Shown in pieces: positions 1 to 9,425 of a DNA stretch of 64,000 bases. The translations under genes and the position numbers were made by a program. The first letter of the stretch is position 1, and the number at the start of each line of letters is the position of its first letter. Below the pieces are notes generated by a model. The model was not told the DNA's origin. It did not search any database and was given only the letters and a program-made list of their open reading frames with translations. This DNA is from JAICQM01 sp963781555 (GTDB lineage Bacteria > Chloroflexota > Limnocylindria > QHBO01): NCBI GenBank assembly GCA_963781555.1, contig CAWAGB010000008.1, positions 124,001 through 188,000 of the forward strand. Reading direction: 5' to 3'.

Positions 1-2145
1 GACCCACAACGAGTCGGGCGCGAGCTCGCGGGCGCGTGCCAACGATCGGCGCGCTGACTCGAACTCGGCCAGCCAGTAGCGTCCCTCTCCGATCTTCGAG
101 AGGATTCGCGCCTCGCGCTCGCCCCACTGCTCGGGTTGGCCGGCGAGTGTCAGGGCCCGGTCGTACAGCTCGATCGCGGCGCGCGACTCGGTGCGCCGCC
201 GGAACCGATCGCCTGCCTCGGTAAGCGAGTGGATCGCACGGTCGGCGAGCTTCCGGTCGGCGGGATCGAGGTCCAGGGCATTTCTCGCCGCCGATGCCAG
301 GTGGTGGGCCACCGACGCCGGGTAGCCTTCCGGGTCAAGCGCATCCAATCCCTCTGCCAGCTGGAGGTGCAGCGCCTGGCGCTGACGCTTGGGAAGCGAC
401 TCGTAGGCGACGTGACGCAGCAGATCGTGCCGGAAGCGCCACACCCGCCGCCGCGGATCGCGGATGAGCACCTCGGCCTCCTCGAGCACGCCCAGCAGCT
501 CCTCGTCGACCTCGGCGATCAGCGCCAGCTCCTCCGGGTCGAAGCTGGAGCGGGTCAGCACCGAGGCACGCCGGGCGAGCTCCCGAGCCGCAGCCGGCAG
601 ATGGTCGAGTCGGGAGGCGATCACCGCCTGCACGGTCGCAGGCAGGCGATGCGCGTCGAAGCGATGGGCCGTGGTCAGGCCGCGCTCCATGAGCAGCCCC
701 GTCGTTTCGATCAGGAAGAACGGGTTGCCACCCGAGTGGGCGGCGAGGTCGCGGGCATCCGCCTCGTTCAGGCCGCCTGCGTTGCGCGCGAGCTCGATCG
801 ACTCATCGGTCGAGAGTGCCGTCAGGCGCAGCGTGGTAGACGGGATGCCGGCGCCGGAGCTGCCATGTTCCCAGGCGGGCAGTGAGCGGCCGGCCAGGAC
901 GACCAGGAGCGGCAGGTCGTCGCGCATCAGGGTATCGATCAGCTCCAGCACCTCCGGGCGGGCAAGGTGCGCATCGTCCACGATCATCAACAGCGGCCCG
1001 CGCTGGGCGAGCCCCTCCAGCAGGCGGCGCAGGCCATTGCGGATGTCCGCCGCGCGGGAGCGCCCCTGCTGCTCGTCTCCCTCGTCGCCGTCCTCGGTGT
1101 CCGGTTTCATGCCGAGCCCCAGGACCAGGCCGACCCGCGCGGCGACCTGCTGACGCTCGCTGATGTCGCAGCAGCCGTCGACAAGCTCCTCGAGCCGCCG
1201 ATGCACCTCGTCGCGCGGCGTGTCGGCACTGACATCGAGCTGGCGGCGCATCATCTCGGCGATCGGCGCGTAGGTGACGTCCTCGGCGTACTCGGTGGCG
1301 CGCCCCGCCAGGACGGACGTCTCGTCGGGCAGCGCGGCGATCAGCTCCTCCAGCAGGCGTGACTTGCCGATCCCCGCCTCGCCCATCACCGCTACGAGGC
1401 GCGGTCGGCGCTGGCGGGCTACCAAACCGGCGATTTCGACCAGCTTTTCCAGCTCCGCCCGCCGTCCGACGAGCGGAATGGTCCGCCGCCGCGACCGTGC
1501 CGTCAGCGAGACGACCGGCCAGGCCGGCACCGGGTCCTCGAAGCCGCGCGCGTCGGTGGCCCGCTCCTCGCCAAAGGTGACGTTGGCGATCGTCAGCTCG
1601 CGCGTCGTGGCGGACACGAGCACCTCACCGGGGAGCGCCGCGGTCTGGAGCCGGGCGGCCAGGTTGACCGGTGCGCCGGTGACGATGAGCTGATCGGTCG
1701 GCCCGCCACCGACGGCCACGAACCCCGAGCTCACCCCGACGCGCACCGACAGCGGCTCCGGCAGGTGCAGGTCGACGTGGAGCCGCGCGACACGGTCGCG
1801 GATGAGCACGCCTGCCCGCACGGCTCGCAGGGCGTCGTCCTCGCGCGCCGACTGGGCGCCCCAGATGGCCATCACCGCGTCGCCAACAAACTTCTCGGCG
1901 CGCCCGCGCATGGACTGCAGCTCGTCGTTGGCCGCGTTGTAGAAGGCGGCCAGGACCTCGCGGACGCGCTCGGGGTCGAGGCGCGTTGAGAGGCTCGTCG
2001 AGTCCGCGATGTCGGCGAACAGGACGGTCACCATGCGCCGGTCGGCGGTGGTCGGCGCCGCGACCGGGGTGCCGCACTGCGGGCAGAAGCGCGCGCCCGG
2101 CGGCAGCTGGGCAGCGCAGCGGGGGCAGACGCCCTCGATCGTCAT
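1..2145 (-). CDS. Zinc-ribbon / class III nucleotidyl cyclase / STAND-type ATPase regulator, C-terminus off the window
   Basis: Multidomain signalling protein, at least 715 residues; the reading frame is still open at base 1. Residues 7-24 form a CxxC-CxxC zinc ribbon (CPRC, CPQC). A class III adenylate/guanylate cyclase domain follows (about 38-190) with both metal-binding aspartates (D45 in FADIAD, D89 in KFVGDAVMA) and the VNLAARLQ segment. An AAA/STAND ATPase comes next, with Walker A GEAGIGKS at 255-262 and Walker B LLMIVDDAH near 385-393, and then a helical, probably TPR-like, region. This architecture is common in Chloroflexota and Actinobacteria; predicted to make cAMP or cGMP and act as a regulator. 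The ATG at 2145 lies 16 bp after the gyrA stop on the same strand, so it is probably the last gene of the parA-gyrA run. Confidence 0.85.
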   Translation of the reverse strand, partial: MTIEGVCPRCAAQLPPGARFCPQCGTPVAAPTTADRRMVTVLFADIADSTSLSTRLDPERVREVLAAFYNAANDELQSMRGRAEKFVGDAVMAIWGAQSAREDDALRAVRAGVLIRDRVARLHVDLHLPEPLSVRVGVSSGFVAVGGGPTDQLIVTGAPVNLAARLQTAALPGEVLVSATTRELTIANVTFGEERATDARGFEDPVPAWPVVSLTARSRRRTIPLVGRRAELEKLVEIAGLVARQRRPRLVAVMGEAGIGKSRLLEELIAALPDETSVLAGRATEYAEDVTYAPIAEMMRRQLDVSADTPRDEVHRRLEELVDGCCDISERQQVAARVGLVLGLGMKPDTEDGDEGDEQQGRSRAADIRNGLRRLLEGLAQRGPLLMIVDDAHLARPEVLELIDTLMRDDLPLLVVLAGRSLPAWEHGSSGAGIPSTTLRLTALSTDESIELARNAGGLNEADARDLAAHSGGNPFFLIETTGLLMERGLTTAHRFDAHRLPATVQAVIASRLDHLPAAARELARRASVLTRSSFDPEELALIAEVDEELLGVLEEAEVLIRDPRRRVWRFRHDLLRHVAYESLPKRQRQALHLQLAEGLDALDPEGYPASVAHHLASAARNALDLDPADRKLADRAIHSLTEAGDRFRRRTESRAAIELYDRALTLAGQPEQWGEREARILSKIGEGRYWLAEFESARRSLARARELAPDSLWV

Positions 2146-2161
2146 CGGTCCGGCGGCAACC

Positions 2162-4691
2162 TCAGCCCGCAGGCTCCGGCTCCGGCTCGCCCTCGGGCGG
2201 CTCCGGCTCGCGGTCATCCACGAAGACGGTGATGCTCACGATCCGGTCCCCGGCCTGCGGCTTCATCACCGTCACGCCGCGGCTCGCGCGGCGATATCGG
2301 TTGACCGAGGAGACCTCCGTACGCAGGATTGTGCCCTCCTGGGTGATGAGCATCATCTCCTCGTCCTCGCGGCCCACCAAGCGCACGGCGGCGACGCTGC
2401 CGGTGTCCTTGTTGAGCGAGTTGGCGATCACGCCACCGGTCGCCCGATGCTTCACCGGGAAGTCCTCGACCTCGGTCCGCTTCCCGTAGCCCTGCTCGGT
2501 TACGACCAGCAGCTCGTGCTCGACGTCGCGGATGACCTCCATGCCGATCACCTCGTCGTCCTTCTTGAGGCGGATGCCGGTGACGCCGCGCGTGTCGCGG
2601 CCCATGGGTCGGACCTCGGTCTCGTGGAAGCGCGCCGCCTGTCCCTTCCGGGTGGCGAGGATGATGTCGTTGTGGCCGTCGGACAGCCCGACCCACTGCA
2701 GCTCGTCTCCGTCCACGAGGTGGATGGCGATCAGTCCGTTGGCCCGGATGCGACCGTAGTCGGCGAGCGAGGTCTTCTTGATCATGCCGCGGCGGGTGGC
2801 CATGACCAGGTAGTTGTCCGGCTCGAACTGCGGCAGCGCGATGACCGAGCTGACGTATTCGCCCGATTCCACCTGAACGCCGGGGAGGTTGATGATCGGG
2901 ATCCCCTTGGCCTGGCGGCTTGCCTCCGGCAATGCGTAGACCCGCGTGATGAAGACGCGACCGCGATTGGTGAAGAAGAGGATCGAGTCGTGGGTGTTGG
3001 CCACCAGCAGGTGGCGCACCGCGTCCTCCTCGCGAGTGATCATGGCCAGCTTGCCGCGGCCGCCGCGACGCTGGCTGCGGAACGTGCTGATTGCCTGGCG
3101 CTTCACATAGCCGCGCTGGCTGAGGGTGACCACCACGTCCTCGCGGGCGACGAGGTCTTCCTCGGTGAGCTCGCGATTCGCGTCCGCCTGGATACGCGTC
3201 TTGCGGTCGTCGCCGTACTTCTTGACGAGGTCGGCGAGCTCGCCCTGGATGACCTGCAGCACCTTGCGCGGATTGGCCAGCAGGTCCTCCAGCTCGGCGA
3301 TGAGCTGGATGACGGCGCGGTACTCGTCCTCGATCTTCTTGCGCTCGAGCGCGGCCAGGCGGCGAAGCTGCATCTCCAGGATCGCGTTGGCCTGCGCCTC
3401 GGAGAGTCCGAAGCGCTTCATGAGTGCGCTCCGCGCGGCGTCCGTGTCCGCCGAGGCGCGGATGGTGGCGATCACCTCGTCGAGGTTGTCGAGCGCGATC
3501 TTCAGCCCCTCGAGGATGTGCGCCCGCTCCTGCGCGCGCCGCAGGTCGAACTCGGTGCGCCGCCGAACGACCTCGCGACGGAAGGTGATGTAGTGCTCGA
3601 GCATCTTCTTCAGGCCCAGGGTCACCGGCTGCCCGTCGACCAGAGCGAGCATGTTGGCGCTGAAGCTTGTCTGCAGCGGGGTGTGCTTGAAGAGCTGCTG
3701 CATCACGGTATGCGGGGATCCGTCTCGCTTCACGTCGACGACGATGCGCATCCCATCCCGGTCGCTTTCGTCGCGAATGTCGCTTACATCCGTGATGCGC
3801 TTCTGGCCGACGAGATCGGCCATCTTCTCGATCAGGGTCGTCTTGTTGACCTGGTACGGCAGCTCGGTGATGACCACCGCCATGCGGCCCGAGGTGGCCT
3901 CCTCGAAGGCGACCTGGCCACGCATGATGATCCGTCCGCGACCGGTTGCGTACATGTGGCGGATGGCGTCGACGCGCTCCTTCTCGCCGCTGAGCGGGTT
4001 GCGCTGGTCCTCGAAGCGGAAGATCGTGCCGCCGGTCGGGAAGTCCGGCCCGGTGACGATCTCGCACAGCTCGTCGACGCTCATCTCGGGGTTGTCGATG
4101 AGCGCGCTGATGGCGTTGGCCGACCTCGGTCAGGTTATGCGGCGGGATGTTGGTCGCCATCCCGACGGCGATCCCGCTCGACCCGTTCACCAGCAGGTTG
4201 GGCAGCTTTGAGGGGAGCACGGTCGGCTGCCGGAGGCGCCCGTCATAGTTGTCGACGAAGTCGACCGTCTCCTTTTCGATGTCGGCGAGCATCTCGTCGG
4301 TGATGCCCGACATCCGGGCCTCGGTGTACCGCATGGCGGCGGGAGGATCACCGTCGATCGAGCCGAAGTTGCCCTGCCCGTCCACGAGCGGATAGCGCAG
4401 GCTGAAGTCCTGGGCGAGGCGCACGAGGGTGTCGTAGAGCGCCAGGTCGCCGTGCGGGTGGTACTTGGCCATGGCCTCGCCGACGACGCCGGCGCACTTG
4501 CGGTACGCGGCGGTGGAGCGCAGCCCCATCTCGTGCATCGTGTAGAGGATCCGGCGATGCACCGGCTTCAGCCCGTCGCGCACGTCGGGCAGCGCGCGGC
4601 TGACGATGACGCTCATGGCGTAGTCGATGTACGCCGTGCGCATCTCGTTCTCGATCGAAACCGGGCGCTCGTTGTCCCGCTGCATCTCCAT
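2162..4691 (-). CDS. gyrA: DNA gyrase subunit A (one frameshift)
   Basis: Type II topoisomerase subunit that cuts and rejoins DNA; partner of GyrB encoded upstream. About 842 residues after correction. The N-terminal winged-helix/tower part, with the catalytic tyrosine region, is in one frame down to NLTEV. The rest, including the GyrA box (QRRGGRG) and the beta-pinwheel C-terminal domain, is in another frame. The break is an extra G at about 4119-4122 (GTCGGCC instead of GTCGCC), probably a sequence error. The position equal to E. coli Ser83 is leucine (HPHGDLALYD, codon 4443-4445), the residue found in fluoroquinolone-resistant mutants. The acidic, proline-rich tail (EPEPPEGEPEPEPAG) is short. 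Confidence 0.95.
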
Positions 4692-4712
4692 CGGTTAGCT
4701 GCCTACCTGCTG

Positions 4713-4739
4713 TGTCGCGTATGTCGCATATGTCGTACT
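4713..4739. repeat. Three tandem 9-bp repeats between thioesterase gene and gyrA
   Basis: TGTCGCGTA, TGTCGCATA and TGTCGTACT follow one another without spacing in the short leader in front of gyrA (minus strand). A looser run of TGTCG words also lies at about 5518-5565 in front of the DUF4287 gene. Role unknown. Confidence 0.5.
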
Positions 4740-5266
4740 CATTCGCGTCGCGCCCCGGCGACGGTGACGTCGAGTGGCATCCCGTAGCGCTCCTTCAGGG
4801 AACGCTTTTCGGATGGCGTCGCGCCCAGGAAGCGGCCCTCCGCCTCGGCCACCAGCCGCCCGTCCTCCCCGCGCACCTCGCCGGCGACGTGGTAGATGCG
4901 GCGCCGGCGCTCCGTGACGCGTCCAGTCGCCACCAGCCGCTCACCGGGGTTCGCCGGCGCGCGGTAGCGGATCTGCATCTCGGCGGTGACCGCCCACGAG
5001 TCGTGACTGGATGGGGCCCACGCCATCACCTCGTCGAGGAGGGTGGCGATGATGCCGCCGTGGACCTTCTCCTCCCAGCCGACGTAGTCCTTGCCGGGGA
5101 CCCACTCCGTCCGGGCGGTGCCCTCCCCGAGCTCGATCTCGAGATGCATGCCGATCGGGTTCTGGCCACCGCACGCGAAGCAGTTGTGATCCGCGAACGC
5201 GTAGCGACGGCCGTCCTGGCCGATGATCTCGCGGCTCGAGCCGATGTCGGTGGCGGAGTCGGTCAC
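4739..5266 (-). CDS. PaaI-like hotdog-fold thioesterase
   Basis: About 175 residues. The central region (GGQNPIGMHLE, then VHGGIIATLLDEVMAWA) is the typical substrate-binding and active-site segment of 4HBT/PaaI-type acyl-CoA thioesterases, with the HGG..A..DE pattern. A GTG start at 5266 is chosen because it forms a GTGA overlap with the stop of the preceding DUF4287 gene; no ATG lies near. Sits between gyrB and gyrA in one minus-strand run. Natural substrate unknown. Confidence 0.8.
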   Translation of the reverse strand: MTDSATDIGSSREIIGQDGRRYAFADHNCFACGGQNPIGMHLEIELGEGTARTEWVPGKDYVGWEEKVHGGIIATLLDEVMAWAPSSHDSWAVTAEMQIRYRAPANPGERLVATGRVTERRRRIYHVAGEVRGEDGRLVAEAEGRFLGATPSEKRSLKERYGMPLDVTVAGARRE

Positions 5267-5514
5267 CAGGTGTTCTCCTCCTCGTCGTAGCCGGCCAGCC
5301 CGCCACCCCACTCGTCGTCCCCCGAGCGTCGCAGGCAGTGGTCGGCGATCGCGAGCGCGAAGGCATGGCTGACCGCGTAGCCGTCGCGCAGGAAGTTCAC
5401 CGCCTCGCGGCGTTCGGCCACGCCATTCGATTCCAGCAGCTCGCACCACTCGTCGATCGAGCGGCCCGTCTTGCTGGCTACCTGGCGAATGTCGGCAATG
5501 TGTCGCGATGGCAT
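5263..5514 (-). CDS. Small DUF4287-like protein
   Basis: 83-residue protein with the pattern TGRSIDEWCELL followed by a second short helical segment (EAVNFLRDGYAVSHAFALAI). I recognise it as DUF4287-like, a small helical domain often found near helicases or in stand-alone form. Function unknown. Overlaps the following thioesterase start by four bases, so the two are translationally coupled. Lies 32 bp downstream of the gyrB stop. Confidence 0.65.
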   Translation of the reverse strand: MPSRHIADIRQVASKTGRSIDEWCELLESNGVAERREAVNFLRDGYAVSHAFALAIADHCLRRSGDDEWGGGLAGYDEEENTW

Positions 5515-5546
5515 CGGTCTGTCGTCTCGCTGTCGTGTCGATGAGC

Positions 5547-7523
5547 TCAGATGTCGAGGTTGCGGACCTTCCGCGCCTCGCCTCGAATGAAGTCACGCCG
5601 GGGCTCGACCCGTTCCCCCATCAGGGTCGAGAAGACGTCGTCCGCCTCGGCCGCGTCGTTGACCTCGATCCGCAGCAGGGTGCGGGTGTCCGGGTTCATG
5701 GTCGTCTCCCACAGCTGCTCGGGATTCATCTCGCCGAGGCCCTTGAAGCGCTGGACGCTGACGTTCTTGGTGCGGCCCTCGCGCGACAGCTCCTTGACGG
5801 CGGTGTCGCGATCCTTCTCCGACTGCGCGTAGCGGGTCACCTTGCCGGTGCTGATGCGGAAGAGCGGCGGCTGGCAGAGGTAGAGGTAGCCCTCCTCGAT
5901 GACCTGCGGCATGTGCCGGTAGAAGAAGGTGAGCAGCAGGGTGCTGATGTGCGCCCCGTCCACGTCCGCATCGGAGAGCAGGCAGATCTTGTGGTAGCGC
6001 AGCTTGGTGATGTCGAACGTCTCACCGATGCCCGCGCCGAGCGCAATCACCAGCGGCCGGATCTTGTCGCTGCTGAGCACCTTGTCGAGGCGCGCCTTCT
6101 CGACGTTGAGCATCTTGCCGAACATCGGCAGCACGGCCTGGTTGCGCCGATCGCGCCCCTGCTTGGCGGATCCACCTGCCGAGTCGCCCTCCACGATGTA
6201 CAGCTCGCTCTTCCCCGGGTCCCGCTCCTGGCAGTCGGCGAGCTTGCCGGGCAGTGCCATGCCCTCCAGGGCCCCCTTGCGGATGACGAGGTCGCGCGCC
6301 TTGCGCGCCGCCTCCCGGGCCCGCGCCGAGGTCAGGCACTTCTCGATGATCCGGCGCCCGTCGGCGGGGTTCTCCTCGAGGTGCTGGATGATCCCCTCGG
6401 TGACCACGTTCTGGACGATGCCCTTGATGTCGGCGTTGCCCAGCTTGGCCTTGGTCTGCCCCTCGAACTGCGGGTCGGTGAGCTTCACGCTGATGACCGC
6501 GGTGAGCCCCTCGCGCACGTCCTCGCCGGAGAGGTTGGCCTCCTTCTCGCTGAGCGTGCCTGACTTCCGCGACCAGGTGTTGAGCGAGCCGGTGAGCGCG
6601 GAGCGGAATCCAGCGACATGAGTGCCGCCGTCGACCGTGTGGATGTTGTTGGCGAACGCGATCACGTTCTCCGCGAATCCGTCGTTGTACTGGAGCGCTA
6701 CCTCGACGCTCGTACCGGACACGACCTTCTCGACGAAGATCGGGCGGCCATTGAGCACGTCCCGACGCCGGTTGAGGTGGCGCACGAAGCTCGTCACCCC
6801 GCCCTCGAAGTAGAAGTTCTTCTCGCGGTCCACGCGCTCGTCGCGGAGCCGAATCCAGACCCCCTTGTTGAGGTACGCGGACTCGCGGAGGCGGGTCGAG
6901 ATGGTGTCCCAGCTGAAGTCGAGGGTCTCGAACATCTCCGGATCCGGCTTGAAGAACGTGCGCGTGCCGCGCGTCCGCTTCCACTCGGCCGGAATATCGC
7001 GGTTCGCCTCCGGCAGGCCACCCTTCTGAGCGACCGGCCCTTTCGGGGCGCCGCGGGTGAACTCCTGGATCCAGCGCTTCCCGTCGCGGAGCACCTCGAC
7101 CCGCATCGACTCTGCGAGCGCGTTCACCACGCTCACGCCCACGCCGTGGAGCCCACCGGAGACCTTGTAGCCGCCGCCGCCGAACTTCCCGCCCGCATGG
7201 AGCACGGTCATGATCACCTCGAGGGCGCTCTTGCCGGTGCTGTGCTTGTCGACCGGGATGCCGCGGCCGTCGTCGATGACTTCCAGCGTGCCGTCCGCGT
7301 GGATGGTGACGTGGATGCGGGTCGCGACGTTGGCCATCGCTTCGTCGATGCTGTTGTCGACCACCTCCCAGACGAGCTGGTGGAGACCCCGCGCATCGGT
7401 CGAGCCGATGTACATGCCCGGACGTTTGCGGACGGCCGCCAGGCCCTCGAGGACCTGGATGTCGGCGGCCGTGTAGCCGGCCTCCTTTGGGCGCCGCGTG
7501 CGGCGTGCTGGCTCTGCGGTCAT
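5547..7523 (-). CDS. gyrB: DNA gyrase subunit B
   Basis: 658 residues, intact. GHKL ATPase motifs are present (EVVDNSIDEAMA, DDGRGIPVDKH, GGLHGVGVSVVNAL), followed by the transducer domain, the TOPRIM motifs (VEGDSAGGSAKQGRDRRNQA and DADVDGAH) and the GyrA-interacting tail. ATP-dependent partner of GyrA. The start ATG overlaps the parB stop (ATGA), so translation is coupled to parB. Confidence 0.97.
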   Translation of the reverse strand: MTAEPARRTRRPKEAGYTAADIQVLEGLAAVRKRPGMYIGSTDARGLHQLVWEVVDNSIDEAMANVATRIHVTIHADGTLEVIDDGRGIPVDKHSTGKSALEVIMTVLHAGGKFGGGGYKVSGGLHGVGVSVVNALAESMRVEVLRDGKRWIQEFTRGAPKGPVAQKGGLPEANRDIPAEWKRTRGTRTFFKPDPEMFETLDFSWDTISTRLRESAYLNKGVWIRLRDERVDREKNFYFEGGVTSFVRHLNRRRDVLNGRPIFVEKVVSGTSVEVALQYNDGFAENVIAFANNIHTVDGGTHVAGFRSALTGSLNTWSRKSGTLSEKEANLSGEDVREGLTAVISVKLTDPQFEGQTKAKLGNADIKGIVQNVVTEGIIQHLEENPADGRRIIEKCLTSARAREAARKARDLVIRKGALEGMALPGKLADCQERDPGKSELYIVEGDSAGGSAKQGRDRRNQAVLPMFGKMLNVEKARLDKVLSSDKIRPLVIALGAGIGETFDITKLRYHKICLLSDADVDGAHISTLLLTFFYRHMPQVIEEGYLYLCQPPLFRISTGKVTRYAQSEKDRDTAVKELSREGRTKNVSVQRFKGLGEMNPEQLWETTMNPDTRTLLRIEVNDAAEADDVFSTLMGERVEPRRDFIRGEARKVRNLDI

Positions 7524-8443
7524 GACGTGGTGGCCACCTCCAGGCCTCGGTCGGGTGCGGTGTCGGCGGGGAGGCTGACCGATCCGCGCGTGATGATCGC
7601 GTAGATGCGGTCGAGCTCCTCGTCGGAGTAGAAGTCGATGGTCAGGCGGCCGCCGCGTCGCGTGCGGCTGATCGCCACCTTGGTGGCCAGCATGCCGCGA
7701 AGCTGGGCTTCGAGATCGGTCAGATCGTCCGACAGCTCGGTCCGGCGACGCTCGGCTGGTGGGGTTTCGCGCTTACGGCGGACGAGCTCCTCCGTCTGGC
7801 GGACCGAGAGTCCCTGCTCCAGCACCACGCCCAGGACGGCGCGCTGGAGCTCCGGCACGGACAGCGCGGCGAGCGCGCGGCCATGGCCCTCGCTGATCTG
7901 CCCCTGCACCATGGCCTGGCGCGTCTCCGGCGCGAGGTCGAGCAGGCGCAGTGCGTTGCTGACCGCGACGCGGCTCTTGCCGACCTGGCGCGCCACCGCC
8001 TCGTGCGTCAGCCCGAAGCGCTGGGTCAGCTCCCGGTACGCGAGTGCGGTCTCGATGGCGTTGAGGTCGGCGCGCTGGACGTTCTCGATGAGGGCGATCT
8101 CGAGCTGGTCGCCGGCGCCCTGGGTCTCGCGCACGATCGCTGGGATCCGCTCGAGGCCGGCGAGCCGGGTGGCGCGCAGGCGGCGCTCACCGGCCACGAG
8201 CTCGTAGTCGCCATCGGGGAGTGCGCGGACGAGGATCGGCTGCAGGACGCCGTGTACCGCAATCGATGCGGCGAGCTCGCCGAGCCGTTCGTCATCGAAC
8301 CGTTCACGCGGCTGGTGCGGATTGCGGCGGATCCGGCCGACGGGGAGCTGCAGCACGCCCGGTTCGTCGTTGGTCGGCCTGGGGATGAGGGCGTCGAGGC
8401 CGCGGCCGAGCCCGAACCCCTTGGAGGGGCGCTCGCTAGCCAC
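7520..8443 (-). CDS. parB: Chromosome-partitioning protein ParB (Spo0J/Noc family)
   Basis: CTP-dependent DNA clamp that loads at parS. The N-terminal motif GLGRGLDALIP, the CTP-binding segments (ASIAVHGVLQPILVR, VAGERRLRA, ENVQRADLNAIE) and the HTH region (RFGLTHEAVARQVGKSR) are all clear, followed by the dimerising C-terminus. The GTG at 8443 is chosen because the sequence from ASERPSKGFGLG on matches the family; it overlaps the parA stop by 8 bases. A longer frame up to 8524 would put 27 non-conserved residues in front. Ends in an ATGA overlap with gyrB. A parS site lies at 9316. Confidence 0.92.
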   Translation of the reverse strand: MASERPSKGFGLGRGLDALIPRPTNDEPGVLQLPVGRIRRNPHQPRERFDDERLGELAASIAVHGVLQPILVRALPDGDYELVAGERRLRATRLAGLERIPAIVRETQGAGDQLEIALIENVQRADLNAIETALAYRELTQRFGLTHEAVARQVGKSRVAVSNALRLLDLAPETRQAMVQGQISEGHGRALAALSVPELQRAVLGVVLEQGLSVRQTEELVRRKRETPPAERRRTELSDDLTDLEAQLRGMLATKVAISRTRRGGRLTIDFYSDEELDRIYAIITRGSVSLPADTAPDRGLEVATTS

Positions 8444-9197
8444 GGGCGGCCACCTCACCGGCCAGCGAGCGGTAGGCAACCGCTCCGCGGGAGGCCGGGT
8501 CATAAAGAGCGACCGGCAGGCCATGGCTCGGTGCCTCCGAGAGGCGCACGCTTCGCGGCACGACGGTGTCGTAGACGCTGCCGTTCATGTGGCGTCGCAC
8601 CTCCGCAGCCACCTGGGCGGAGAGGTTCGTCCGGGCGTCGTACATGGTCAGCAGGACACCGTCGATCTCGAGTCGCGGGTTGAGACCCTCGCGGACGAGG
8701 CGGATCGTGTTCACCAGCTGGCTCAGGCCCTCCAGGGCGTAATACTCGGTCTGAATGGGGATCAGGACACCGTCGGCGGCGGTCAGGGCGTTCAGCGTCA
8801 GCAGGCCCAGCGAGGGCGGGCAGTCGATGAGCACCCGGTCGTAGTGGCCGGTGAGGTCCGCGAGGCTGGCAGCCAGGCGTCGCTCCCGTGCCGGTACGTC
8901 GACGAGCTCGACCTCGGCTCCGGAAAGCTCCGGCGCCGAGGGGACGAGGTCCAATCCTTCGATTGCTGTGCCGATCACGAGCTCGTCCATCGGAACGCGG
9001 TCGATGAGGCCGTTATAGACGGACTGGTCGAGCGTACGCCGGTCGACTCCCAGGCCACTGGTGGCGTTGCCCTGGGGATCGAGGTCGATGACGAGGGTCG
9101 AGGTGCCGGAGAGGGCCAGGTAGGCCGCCAGGTTCACCACGGTCGTCGTCTTTCCGACGCCGCCCTTCTGGTTGGTGCAGGCCGTGACCCTGATCAC
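8436..9197 (-). CDS. parA: Chromosome-partitioning ATPase ParA (Soj)
   Basis: 253 residues with the deviant Walker A KGGVGKTTT near the N-terminus, switch motif DLDPQGNAT and Walker B LIDCPPSLG. No N-terminal HTH, so this is the short chromosomal (Soj) form. Works with ParB on parS for origin segregation. First gene of the minus-strand parA-parB-gyrB run. Confidence 0.95.
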   Translation of the reverse strand: MIRVTACTNQKGGVGKTTTVVNLAAYLALSGTSTLVIDLDPQGNATSGLGVDRRTLDQSVYNGLIDRVPMDELVIGTAIEGLDLVPSAPELSGAEVELVDVPARERRLAASLADLTGHYDRVLIDCPPSLGLLTLNALTAADGVLIPIQTEYYALEGLSQLVNTIRLVREGLNPRLEIDGVLLTMYDARTNLSAQVAAEVRRHMNGSVYDTVVPRSVRLSEAPSHGLPVALYDPASRGAVAYRSLAGEVAARG

Positions 9198-9231
9198 AGG
9201 CGCTCCGCAGCGAGTTCAGATGGGCACCCTG

Positions 9232-9237
9232 ATTCTA
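9232..9237 (-). promoter_or_regulatory. Extended -10 promoter of parA
   Basis: On the minus strand TGG-TAGAAT is an extended -10 element about 35 bp in front of the parA start. No good -35 is visible. Confidence 0.45.
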
Positions 9238-9315
9238 CCAGTTTGCAGCGTCATTCGCCGCTTATCTCGGGCTTATCGGGACAGCCGGTTGCACGTGCAA
9301 CAAGCGTTAGGGACA

Positions 9316-9331
9316 TGTTCCACGTGAAACA
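9316..9331. promoter_or_regulatory. parS centromere site
   Basis: TGTTCCACGTGAAACA differs from the classical Bacillus parS 16-mer at one position and keeps the CACGTG core. It lies 120 bp in front of parA, which is the usual place. ParB is predicted to load here. Confidence 0.92.
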
Positions 9332-9332
9332 G

Positions 9333-9341
9333 TGTGGATAA
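9333..9341 (-). promoter_or_regulatory. Perfect DnaA box
   Basis: TGTGGATAA is the exact reverse complement of the consensus DnaA box TTATCCACA, starting two bases after parS. Two weaker TTATC words occur at about 9261-9285. A single perfect box does not prove an origin, but parS, parAB, gyrB and gyrA in one place suggest oriC is near. Confidence 0.6.
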
Positions 9342-9373
9342 CCATCAAGGGTCGAACGGGGCTGCCGCCTCGG

Positions 9374-9379
9374 TATACT
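9374..9379 (+). promoter_or_regulatory. -10 element (TATACT) in front of mreD
   Basis: The 12-mer GGTATACTTCGG occurs here and again, identically, in front of mreB at 34626; the ATP synthase operon has CTATACTTCG. Likely sigma-70-type -10 element; the -35 region is poor. Confidence 0.5.
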
Positions 9380-9425
9380 TCGGCGACGCCGCCCACCATT
9401 CTCGGTACCCGGGGAGCTTCCGGAC

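Noticed and set aside
2009..4303. Long plus-strand reading frame of 764 codons opposite gyrA
   Set aside because: Shadow of gyrA: GC-rich codon use leaves the antisense frame open. The protein is low-complexity (His/Asp/Val/Leu-rich) and gyrA is certain.
9240..9341. Full chromosomal origin (oriC)
   Set aside because: Only one perfect DnaA box and no AT-rich unwinding region; dnaA and dnaN are not present. Kept as an origin-proximal marker only.
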